Assembly: GCA_937988705.1 (NCBI GenBank)
Contig: CALKIA010000696.1
Location: forward strand, 1-10,308
DNA: 10,308 nt
Source of the DNA: an uncultured Chloroflexota bacterium
GTDB taxonomy: Bacteria > Chloroflexota > Anaerolineae > Aggregatilineales > Phototrophicaceae
Direction of reading: 5' to 3'
Of this stretch, positions 1 to 5,885 are shown one piece after another. The position numbers and the translations under genes are program-made. Below the pieces are notes generated by a model, which had not been told where the DNA came from, made no database searches, and was given only the letters and a program-made list of their open reading frames with translations. Each line of letters begins with the position of its first letter. Within the stretch, counting starts at the first letter, position 1.

Positions 1-1095
1 GCGCCCGATAAGCAGGCGATTGGTGAGGCGTTCAAGGTCGGACACAAGGCGCAGTTGATCGCGCAGTTCGGTGCGCAGGACCTGATCGCCGGTCAGCGAC
101 TCGACGGCATCGAGCCGCGCATTCAGCCGGTTGAGGTCGAGCAAGGGTTGACTGATCCAGGTGCGCAGCAGGCGTGCGCCCATCGCCGTGACCGTGCGAT
201 CTAGCACGCTGAGCAGGCTGCCTTTACTGGAACGTGAGCGCACGGTTTCGGTGAGTTCGAGGTTGCGGCGCGTGAATTGATCCAGCACCATGAACGACGC
301 GGTCGTGTACGGGCGAACTGTGGCGATTTGCGCGAGATTCCCACGCTGGGTGTCGTACAGATAGTGGAGGGTCGCGCCCGCCGCACACACCGCATAGGGA
401 ATATCGGCCAAACCGAAGCCATCCAGCGTCTTGACGCCTAAGTGGCCGCTGAGCACGGTCTGTGCCTGTCCCAGCTCAAAGCGCCAATCGGCGATCGGCG
501 TGAGCGATACGCCGTTCGGCAGCGTGACGCCGCGATCGACCCAACTAGCGGGCATGATGACCTCACGCGGGGAAAGACGCGCCAGTTCTTCGAGCACCAG
601 CACGGCCGCATTTTCGCTTTCGAGCTGTGTTGTGGCAAATTCGCCCGTTGAAATGTCCGCGTAGGCGATGCCTGCTTTCGACCACTGGCCGATCTCGCCG
701 ACCGGAAAGATCGCCATAAGATAGTTCGGTTTGTTTTCAGCGAGCAGTTCCGGTTCGACAATCGTACCGGGCGTGACCACCCGCGTCACTTCGCGTTCGA
801 CAATTCCCTTGCCGTTCGGCTCGGTGATTTGTTCGCACACGGCGACGTGATAGCCTTTTTCGATCAAACGGGCGATGTAGGCATCGACGGCATGGTGAGG
901 TACGCCCGCCATCGGGATGCGCTGATCGCGGGAGACGGGGCGGCTGGTCAGGACGAGGTCGAGCTCGCGCGCGGCCACCTCCGCGTCCTGGTCAAAGGTC
1001 TCGTAAAAGTCGCCTAAGCGGAAAAAAAGGATCGCGCCGGGGTACTGGCGCTTGATGTCTAAATACTGCTGACGCAAAGGCGTGGTTTGGGACAT
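1..1095 (-). CDS. mutS: DNA mismatch repair ATPase MutS, N-terminal part (C-terminus outside window)
   Basis: MutS binds mismatches and small loops in DNA and recruits MutL. The frame is open from an ATG at 1095 to the window edge, giving 365 codons without a stop. The protein starts MSQTTPLRQQYLDIKRQYPG and contains the mismatch-reading Phe-X-Glu motif as GDFYETF (F30, E32), then IPMAGVPHHAVDAYI and CEQITEP, all typical of the MutS domain I. VTPGTIVEP near residue 110 marks the passage to the connector domain, and RRNLELTETVRS, then GARLLRTWISQPL, mark the start of the lever/core domain. The FYE motif separates it from MutS2, which lacks domain I. The Walker ATPase and helix-turn-helix parts must lie to the left of the window. 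No strong Shine-Dalgarno precedes the ATG. The gene diverges from the ROK gene. The family call is secure; only completeness is unknown. Confidence 0.96.
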   Translation of the reverse strand, partial: MSQTTPLRQQYLDIKRQYPGAILFFRLGDFYETFDQDAEVAARELDLVLTSRPVSRDQRIPMAGVPHHAVDAYIARLIEKGYHVAVCEQITEPNGKGIVEREVTRVVTPGTIVEPELLAENKPNYLMAIFPVGEIGQWSKAGIAYADISTGEFATTQLESENAAVLVLEELARLSPREVIMPASWVDRGVTLPNGVSLTPIADWRFELGQAQTVLSGHLGVKTLDGFGLADIPYAVCAAGATLHYLYDTQRGNLAQIATVRPYTTASFMVLDQFTRRNLELTETVRSRSSKGSLLSVLDRTVTAMGARLLRTWISQPLLDLNRLNARLDAVESLTGDQVLRTELRDQLRLVSDLERLTNRLLIGR

Positions 1096-1154
1096 TGCTG
1101 TACTCGCGGTAACACGGCAAAATTAGAGCATATTGTCGATATGAACAGTTATTC

Positions 1155-1177
1155 TAACAGGCGCTACCAGCCTGTTA
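1155..1177. promoter_or_regulatory. Perfect 8-bp inverted repeat in the mutS/ROK divergent gap
   Basis: The arms TAACAGGC (1155-1162) and GCCTGTTA (1170-1177) are exact reverse complements around a 7-nt spacer. The repeat sits 26 bp before the ROK start codon, in the 108-bp region that must hold the promoters of both divergent genes. It could be a repressor operator or a 5'-leader hairpin of the ROK transcript. I could not find convincing -35/-10 pairs here for either gene, so its position relative to the promoters is unknown. The repeat is read directly; its role is inferred. Confidence 0.5.
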
Positions 1178-1203
1178 CAACTGTGCAGGAAAAGTGAGCA
1201 GAC

Positions 1204-2193
1204 ATGAACGAATGCATCATTGGCGTCGATCTCGGCGGCACGCGTCTGCGTGTCGCGCAAATCGACCGGGATATGAACATTGTTGACCGCAAAGAGATCC
1301 TCACGCTGGCGTCGCAGGGCTCGGAGAGCACCATTGAGCGGATGAAAGAGATGATCCGCCAGATGCTGCCGACCGACTCGAATACACTGGTCACCGGGAT
1401 TGGCATCTCTGCACCGGGGCCTTCGAACCCGAATACGGGTGTCGTCGTCGCGCCGCCCAATCTCCCCGGTTGGCACAATGTCCCGCTTGTCCAGATCTTG
1501 CAGAAAGAATTTGGCTATTCGACCTATCTCGGCAACGACGCCAACGTGGCGGCCCTGGCCGAGATCGCCCGCGGCGCGGCTCGTGGCTTCCGGCACGTCA
1601 TCTTCATCACCGTCAGCACGGGCATTGGCGGCGGTGTGGTGAGCGATGGCCGCCTGCTGCTTGGCAAAGATGGGTTGGGCGCGGAACTCGGACATATCCA
1701 GATGATTGTCGACGGTGATCACGTCTCGTCGCTGGAGAAAGAGGCCGCTGGCCCCGCACTGGCGCGCAAAGCGGTCGCCGCGATGCAGGCGGGGCAGGCG
1801 TCGATCATGCGCGACATGGTCAGCGGCGACCTGACTCAGGTCAACGGCAGTACAGTCGGTGAGGCGGCAGCCAATGGCGATGCGTTGGCTCTGTCGATTG
1901 TCGAGCGCGCGGGCTTTATCCTCGGTCTCGGTATGGTGACGTTCCTGCACGTGTTTAATCCTGAAATTATTGTGTTTGGCGGCGGCGTGAGTACGCTTGG
2001 CGATCTGCTGTTCAACCCCATGCGTGACGCGATTCGCAAACATGCCCTCGACAGCTCCTATTGGGAGACGCTTGAAATTCGTCCGGCAGAACTGGGCGAA
2101 AACGTCAGTTTGGTGGGCGCGGCAGCGCTGGTCGTAACCAAAGGCGGCGTGGAAGATGTCGGCACGGTCGCGCGCAAGCTCGACAAAGATTAA
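1204..2193 (+). CDS. ROK-family protein, glucokinase-like sugar kinase lacking the zinc-binding cysteine motif
   Basis: ROK proteins are cytosolic sugar or amino-sugar kinases, or sugar-responsive repressors. This 329-aa protein has kinase length and no N-terminal helix-turn-helix. The ATP phosphate-1 motif is GVDLGGTRLRVAQID (residues 7-21). GISAPGPSN (67-75) and the catalytic Asp of LGNDANVAALAE (D112) follow. The ROK signature region is TVSTGIGGGVVSDG (136-149), with the conserved sugar/zinc His in ELGH (H164). After H164 the family normally has CxCGxxGCxE; here the segment reads VDGDHVSSLEKEAAGPALAR with no cysteine. The only Cys in the protein is C4. FNPEIIVFGGG (251-261) is the adenosine-binding end. 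The ATG at 1204 has weak Shine-Dalgarno-like sequence (AGGA at 1187, GTGAG at 1194). Fold and kinase motifs are clear; the substrate is unknown and a glucose assignment would be a guess. Confidence 0.9.
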   Translation: MNECIIGVDLGGTRLRVAQIDRDMNIVDRKEILTLASQGSESTIERMKEMIRQMLPTDSNTLVTGIGISAPGPSNPNTGVVVAPPNLPGWHNVPLVQILQKEFGYSTYLGNDANVAALAEIARGAARGFRHVIFITVSTGIGGGVVSDGRLLLGKDGLGAELGHIQMIVDGDHVSSLEKEAAGPALARKAVAAMQAGQASIMRDMVSGDLTQVNGSTVGEAAANGDALALSIVERAGFILGLGMVTFLHVFNPEIIVFGGGVSTLGDLLFNPMRDAIRKHALDSSYWETLEIRPAELGENVSLVGAAALVVTKGGVEDVGTVARKLDKD

Positions 2194-2206
2194 AGAAAAC
2201 GGCTCA

Positions 2207-2272
2207 ACGCAAAGACGCCAGGGTGCATCGCCAAGAGTTCGTGACAACTTCGCTCTCTACGCGTCTTTGCGT
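2207..2272. repeat. Long inverted repeat between convergent genes; probable dispersed element or bidirectional terminator
   Basis: ACGCAAAGACGC (2207-2218) and GCGTCTTTGCGT (2261-2272) are exact reverse complements separated by 42 nt. Inside the loop a small hairpin, AGTT (2236-2239) with AACT (2246-2249), could form. It lies between the stop codon of the ROK gene and the stop codon of the minus-strand DUF3052-like gene, so a transcript from either side would enter it. No T-tract follows on either strand, so it is not a classical terminator. The CGCAAAGACGC core resembles intergenic repeats I recall in several phyla; this recollection has not been tested. Confidence 0.7.
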
Positions 2273-2280
2273 CAGGGAGT

Positions 2281-2709
2281 TTAGTCTTGCTTTCGGAACT
2301 TGGAACCGGCTTTCCGCTCGATGATTTTCTCTGGCTTGAAGCGCAGACCCGTCCACGTGTTGTCCAGTGAGACCGAAGCCACTGGCCCGAAGTCCGCGCC
2401 GTAGACCGTCTCCCAACCGAGATCCCGCGTGAGATCTGTCGTGATCGTGCCGGTCGTTTTGGGATAGGCAAACCACAGCACCCCGCCCGGTTGCAGCGCC
2501 GCGATCGCTGCCAGCGCTTGCGTGTCGATATCGGCTTTGTTCCAGACGAATAACTGTACGAAGTCGTACACGCCGTGGACTTTCTGCACCACGGTGACAC
2601 GCTCGGGGAGCGGCTGTAAACGGTCGATGTAGCCGTCCGGTGCGTTGAGAATGAGGGCGCGGTTCCCCGGTTTCAAGCTCAGTTTCTGGGCAAGGGTTTT
2701 CACTGCCAT
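2281..2709 (-). CDS. DUF3052-like small protein of unknown function
   Basis: This 142-aa protein begins MAVKTLAQKLSLKPGNRALI and then has LNAPDGYIDRLQPLPE, VYDFVQLFVWNKADI, LQPGGVLWFAYPK and DNTWTGLRFKPEK. The order KPG / NAPDGY / DFVQLFV / PGGVLWFAYPK / TW(S/T)GLRF is the pattern I associate with DUF3052, whose beta-alpha-beta layout recalls the Rossmann-like methyltransferase fold without a clear SAM motif. No biochemical role is established that I know of. It is soluble with no signal peptide. The ATG at 2709 is preferred because AGGTGA (2715-2720 on the minus strand) lies 5 nt upstream. A GTG at 2718, three codons earlier, falls inside that Shine-Dalgarno. It has its own promoter in the gap shared with the histidine kinase and converges on the ROK gene. 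The basic tail (KIIERKAGSKFRKQD) is notable. Confidence 0.85.
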   Translation of the reverse strand: MAVKTLAQKLSLKPGNRALILNAPDGYIDRLQPLPERVTVVQKVHGVYDFVQLFVWNKADIDTQALAAIAALQPGGVLWFAYPKTTGTITTDLTRDLGWETVYGADFGPVASVSLDNTWTGLRFKPEKIIERKAGSKFRKQD

Positions 2710-2737
2710 CAGATTCACCTGTCAATTTAGAATATGT

Positions 2738-2755
2738 GTTCTAGTATATAAGAAC
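2738..2755. promoter_or_regulatory. Operator-like palindrome overlapping the DUF3052 promoter -10
   Basis: GTTCT (2738-2742) and AGAAC (2751-2755) form a perfect 5-bp inverted repeat around an 8-nt AT-rich spacer, itself partly symmetric around TATA. It covers the -10 hexamer (2743-2748) of the proposed minus-strand promoter, where a dimeric repressor would block RNA polymerase. The half-site resembles the GTTC used by some LexA operators, but the arrangement does not match a LexA box I can name. No candidate regulator gene lies in the window. Confidence 0.4.
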
Positions 2756-2772
2756 CATATAGGAAATTGCAA
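2743..2772 (-). promoter_or_regulatory. Sigma70-type promoter of the DUF3052-like gene
   Basis: On the minus strand, TTGCAA (2767-2772, 4 of 6 to TTGACA) is followed after 18 bp by TATACT (2743-2748, 5 of 6 to TATAAT). Transcription would begin near 2736, giving a leader of about 27 nt before the ATG at 2709, with AGGTGA properly placed in it. The stretch is clearly AT-rich relative to its surroundings. The assignment rests on consensus matching only. Confidence 0.55.
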
Positions 2773-2789
2773 ATTCGGGCGGCGGCTGA

Positions 2790-2818
2790 TTGAACCGCGT
2801 TGCGTCGTATGTTACAAT
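2790..2818 (+). promoter_or_regulatory. Sigma70-type promoter of the histidine kinase, placing the start site at the ATG
   Basis: TTGAAC (2790-2795, 4 of 6) and TACAAT (2813-2818, 5 of 6) are separated by exactly 17 bp. Transcription would begin about 7 nt after the -10, at 2825-2826, which is the ATG at 2826. That predicts a leaderless mRNA, which fits the absence of any Shine-Dalgarno before the in-frame ATGs at 2817, 2826 and 2832. The in-frame TTG at 2790 would lie upstream of the transcript and so cannot be the start. Confidence 0.5.
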
Positions 2819-2825
2819 GCGGCGC

Positions 2826-4394
2826 ATGTTAATGCTGCTTGATTACCGCGTCCGTCAGCGCGATTTTTTGCTCGAAATCTCGCGTGCGATCACCGCTCAA
2901 CTCGATTTGGGCGAGGTCTTGAAGCGCGTCTTGAACGCGTCGGTAGTGATGCTGGGCGGGACGGTTGGCCTGGTCACTTTGCGCGATGTGGCGGGCGACT
3001 ACCGCATCCGGGCGACGGTCGGCATTGACAACGAACGCTATCCCGAACTGAACGACCAACTGAGCAAAATTTTCGAGTTAGAAACGCCCGCCTATGATGC
3101 GCTGGACGCTCAACTGCGCGAAATGGCCGCGCTGCTGGATAAGCGCCTGCGCCAGTCATTTGCGCTGCCGCTGGTCTTTGCGGGTGAACCCCTCGGCCTG
3201 CTGGTAGTCTTTCGTTCGCATGTGACAACGGCCACACCGGATGATGTGCAGGTGCTGCAAAGCTTTGCCGATCAAGCGTCGATTGCCGTGCATAATGCCC
3301 AGTTGTACGAGCGAATTGACCACGAACGCAAACAGCTCGCGGCGATTGTGCAGTACAGCGCTGATGGGGTGATGATCCTCGATGCGCGGGGGCGGATCGT
3401 CTCGTTCAATCATGCGCTGGAGCGCATGACCGCGTGGCATGCTGCGGATGCCATTGGTCTCGACTACGACGAAGTCTTCCAGTGGAAACGAGCGGACAGC
3501 ACCGATCTCAAACAGGCGTTGGAACACGGTTACCCGTTCACGGAGGCCGGCGGTTCGAACAATAACACGTTGTACGTCGAGGGTGATCTATTGCGCCGCG
3601 ACGGCATGACGATCAGTATCGGCATCATTTACGCGCCGCTGCTCTCCGTCGATGGGCATCTAACCAACATTATCGCCAACGTGCGCGATATCACGAACTT
3701 CCGCAAAGCGCAGGAAATGCAGAACGTCTTCATCTCGACCATCTCGCACGAATTGAAGACGCCCGTTGCGCTCATCAAAGGGCATGCAGCCACGCTGCGT
3801 CGTGAAGATGTCGATTGGGATACTGAGGTAGTGCGCGAGTATTCTGGCGTGATCGAAGAGGAAGCGGATCGGCTGAATGTGCTGATCGAGAATCTGCTCA
3901 CCACGAGCAAAATCCACGCGCAGCGGCGGCTGGAATTGACACTGGACGATGTGCGCCTTGATCAGCTGTGCGCCAGTGCCGCCGAACGCTTTAGCACGCA
4001 GACGCGCAAGCATACGTTGACGGTGGATTTTCCGAAGGATTTCCCGGTGATTCAAGCCGACGAGCAGCGCATCCGTCAGGTGATTGATAATCTGCTGAGC
4101 AATGCGATCAAGTATTCGCCCGACGGCGGAGAAATCAAAGTCGGGGGTTACTTCACGGATAGCACCGTGAGCGTGTTCGTCAAAGATCAGGGTGTCGGGA
4201 TCAGCGAATCAGATCAAGAGCGCGTTTTTGACCGTTTCTATCGCGTGGATGGTAAGTTGAGCCGTCGTACCCAGGGCACGGGCTTAGGCCTGTTTCTCGC
4301 CCGTTCCATTGTCGAAGCGCATGGCGGGCAGATCACCGTCGAAAGTCAGCCCGGAAAAGGTTCGACTTTTACATTCACGTTACCGCAGCAATAA
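2826..4394 (+). CDS. Cytosolic GAF-PAS sensor histidine kinase
   Basis: This is the sensor half of a two-component system: it autophosphorylates on His and passes the phosphate to a response regulator, none of which is in the window. From the ATG at 2826 the product is 522 aa. A GAF domain spans about residues 13-158 (ALPLVFAGEPLGLLVVF and SFADQASIAVHNAQLYE are typical). A PAS domain spans about 170-290 (IVQYSADGVMILDARGRIVSFNHALERMT, then ANVRDIT). HisKA carries the phospho-acceptor in STISHELKTPVALIKG (H308). The ATPase domain has the N box (NLLSNAIKYSPDGG), G1 (DQGVGI), F box (VFDRFYR) and G2 (GTGLGLFLARSIVEAHGG), all intact. No transmembrane segment or signal peptide is visible, so it should sense a cytoplasmic signal. 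The start is uncertain among 2817, 2826 and 2832; 2826 is chosen from the promoter position. It lies 25 nt before the CpXC gene, suggesting one operon. Confidence 0.93.
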   Translation: MLMLLDYRVRQRDFLLEISRAITAQLDLGEVLKRVLNASVVMLGGTVGLVTLRDVAGDYRIRATVGIDNERYPELNDQLSKIFELETPAYDALDAQLREMAALLDKRLRQSFALPLVFAGEPLGLLVVFRSHVTTATPDDVQVLQSFADQASIAVHNAQLYERIDHERKQLAAIVQYSADGVMILDARGRIVSFNHALERMTAWHAADAIGLDYDEVFQWKRADSTDLKQALEHGYPFTEAGGSNNNTLYVEGDLLRRDGMTISIGIIYAPLLSVDGHLTNIIANVRDITNFRKAQEMQNVFISTISHELKTPVALIKGHAATLRREDVDWDTEVVREYSGVIEEEADRLNVLIENLLTTSKIHAQRRLELTLDDVRLDQLCASAAERFSTQTRKHTLTVDFPKDFPVIQADEQRIRQVIDNLLSNAIKYSPDGGEIKVGGYFTDSTVSVFVKDQGVGISESDQERVFDRFYRVDGKLSRRTQGTGLGLFLARSIVEAHGGQITVESQPGKGSTFTFTLPQQ

Positions 4395-4408
4395 CCACTT
4401 CTAGTTCT

Positions 4409-4412
4409 GGAG
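4409..4412 (+). promoter_or_regulatory. Shine-Dalgarno that selects a TTG start for the CpXC gene
   Basis: GGAG at 4409-4412 lies 7 nt before the TTG at 4420 and 19 nt before the next in-frame ATG at 4432. Normal spacing therefore favours the TTG. The alternative ATG would remove only MARQ and leave the cysteine motif intact. Confidence 0.55.
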
Positions 4413-4419
4413 ATAACTC

Positions 4420-5766
4420 TTGGCTCGACAAATGAATATCCAATGCCCAAACTGCCGCAACCCCATTACGGCGGTGGTCGAATCCGTCATCGATGCTACG
4501 TCTGATCCGCAAGCGAAAGCCCGCTTTTTGAGCGGAAGGGTGAACAATGTCACGTGTCCGAACTGCGGGACACCAGTGAGCATTGCCACGCCGGTTCTAT
4601 ATCATGATGGTACAAAGGAACTGCTGCTGGTGTATGTGCCCATGGAAACGCCGCTTCCCAAGCAGCAGCAGGAAAAGGTCATCGGCGAGCTGATGAAGGA
4701 ACTGACTTCCAAGCTGCCCAAAGAGGCGATGAAGGGCTATCTGTTCAACCCGAAGCAGGCGCTCACCTTGCAGGGCATGCTGGATACGATTTTGCAGGCG
4801 GACGGCGTGACACCGGAGATGATGAACGAGCAGCGTGACCGCGTGCGCTTGATCGAAACCTTCATGTCGACGCCCGAAGACATCCTGCAATCGGTGGTGG
4901 AGCAGAACGACACCAAAGTCGACGCCCAGTTCCTCCAAACCATGTCGCTGATGGCGCAGCGGATGATGCAGGAAAATCGGGCGGATCTCGCGCAGCAGGT
5001 GTTGGCCGTGCAGGAGCGCGTCGCGGCCTATTCCAGCTTTGGCCAGGAACTGGTCGAGCGGAATCGTGAGCAGGAAGAGACTGTACGCGAAGTCGCCGCC
5101 GAACTGCAGGCGCTCGGCAATGACGCCACGCGGGCCGATTTCATCGAACTGGCGCTGCGCTACGGCGCGGATGCGAACCGGTTGCAGGCTCTGGTCGGCT
5201 TGGCGCGCCCGGCGTTCGATTACCAGTTCTTCACCGAATTCACCACCCGCATCGGCGGCGCGCCCGCTGATCAGCGGGATGCGCTGGAGTCCGTGCGCGA
5301 ACAGTTGGTGCAGCTCACGCAGATGGTCGATCAGCAGCAGCAAATGGTCGTGCAGGAAGCGGCCCAGCTTCTCCAGTCGATGGTCAACAGTCCGGATATC
5401 GATGCGGCGGTGGACGAAAACATGCCGTATCTCGACGATACCTTTATGGCAGTCCTGTCGGCGAATATTCAGGAAGCCCAGCGCGCCGGTAATATTCAGC
5501 TGTCGGCGCGTCTGAAGTTGGTCTACGACCGCGTGGTCGCCGCGCTGCGCGACAATATGCAACCGGAATTGCGTTTCATCAACGATTTGCTCTCGCTGCC
5601 CGAAGAACAGGCCCGCACTGCGCTGGCGGAACAGGTGGCCGATTTTGGCCCGCCGCTGATCGAGATGATGGACGCCGTTCAGGAAATTCTGTCCTCACGC
5701 GGTGAGGGGGAACTGCTGGAAAAACTGGCGACTTTGCGGGAAGATGCTGTACAGGCGCTTCAATGA
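4420..5766 (+). CDS. CpXC-domain protein with long helical C-terminal region, function unknown
   Basis: This 448-aa protein opens with two Cys pairs, IQCPNC (C9, C12) and VTCPNCG (C46, C49), about 34 residues apart, as in the CpXC domain. The four cysteines probably bind one metal ion, most likely zinc. LLLVYVPMETPLPKQQQEKVIGELM (69-93) continues the domain. Residues about 115-448 are almost entirely predicted helix, rich in Gln, Glu, Ala and Leu, with a coiled-coil-like stretch around 285-325 (VREQLVQLTQMVDQQQQMVVQE). There is no signal peptide or membrane segment. The CpXC family has no assigned biochemical function that I know of. It follows the histidine kinase by 25 nt with its own Shine-Dalgarno, so the two are likely co-transcribed, and a strong terminator follows. 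It could be a partner or output of the kinase, but that is inference from position only. Confidence 0.85.
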   Translation: MARQMNIQCPNCRNPITAVVESVIDATSDPQAKARFLSGRVNNVTCPNCGTPVSIATPVLYHDGTKELLLVYVPMETPLPKQQQEKVIGELMKELTSKLPKEAMKGYLFNPKQALTLQGMLDTILQADGVTPEMMNEQRDRVRLIETFMSTPEDILQSVVEQNDTKVDAQFLQTMSLMAQRMMQENRADLAQQVLAVQERVAAYSSFGQELVERNREQEETVREVAAELQALGNDATRADFIELALRYGADANRLQALVGLARPAFDYQFFTEFTTRIGGAPADQRDALESVREQLVQLTQMVDQQQQMVVQEAAQLLQSMVNSPDIDAAVDENMPYLDDTFMAVLSANIQEAQRAGNIQLSARLKLVYDRVVAALRDNMQPELRFINDLLSLPEEQARTALAEQVADFGPPLIEMMDAVQEILSSRGEGELLEKLATLREDAVQALQ

Positions 5767-5778
5767 CGTTGAACCTAC

Positions 5779-5802
5779 GATTTTCCTACGCTATGGAAAA
5801 TC
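5779..5802. repeat. Perfect 8-bp inverted repeat downstream of the CpXC gene
   Basis: GATTTTCC (5779-5786) and GGAAAATC (5795-5802) are exact reverse complements around 8 nt. The repeat begins 12 bp after the CpXC stop codon and ends 25 bp before the intrinsic terminator. It overlaps a weak promoter-like pair, TTGAAC (5769-5774) and TATGGA (5792-5797) spaced 17 bp, so it could be an operator for the glycosidase transcript. It could also be a second hairpin protecting the 3' end of the CpXC mRNA. Confidence 0.5.
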
Positions 5803-5827
5803 AGCCGAAATTGATGTAATCTTCATG

Positions 5828-5859
5828 ACCGGATTACCTGTAAGGGTAGTCCGGTTTTT
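5828..5859 (+). terminator. Intrinsic terminator after the kinase-CpXC operon
   Basis: ACCGGATTACCT (5828-5839) pairs with GGGTAGTCCGGT (5844-5855) as a 12-bp stem with two G-U wobbles, closed by a GTAA tetraloop of the GNRA type. It runs directly into five T residues (5855-5859). This is a textbook rho-independent terminator for the upstream operon. Only 26 bp separate it from the next start codon, too little for a complete promoter, so it may also control the glycosidase gene. Confidence 0.88.
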
Positions 5860-5885
5860 GTTCAGAAATTTAGAGGATAGCCCAC

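Noticed and set aside
438..761. 107-aa minus-strand frame overlapping mutS in another frame
   Set aside because: The real gene here is mutS, whose frame is open from 1095 to the window edge and matches the family throughout.
1123..2247. 374-aa minus-strand open frame opposite the ROK gene
   Set aside because: It is antisense to a gene with clear ROK motifs, its translation is rich in Arg, His and Asp without recognisable motifs, and high GC explains the lack of stops.
2710..2718. GTG start adding three residues to the DUF3052-like protein
   Set aside because: It lies inside the AGGTGA Shine-Dalgarno that is properly spaced for the ATG at 2709.
2790..2825. TTG start adding 12 residues to the histidine kinase
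   Set aside because: There is no Shine-Dalgarno, and the TTG is part of a -35 box whose -10 places transcription start downstream of it.
4597..5562. 321-aa minus-strand open frame opposite the CpXC gene
   Set aside because: It is a codon-position shadow of the CpXC gene; the translation is low-complexity His/Leu/Arg-rich with no motif.
5828..5859. Riboswitch or tRNA-like element before the glycosidase
   Set aside because: Only a single stem-loop plus T-run is present, with no aptamer-like conserved core; a terminator explains it fully.
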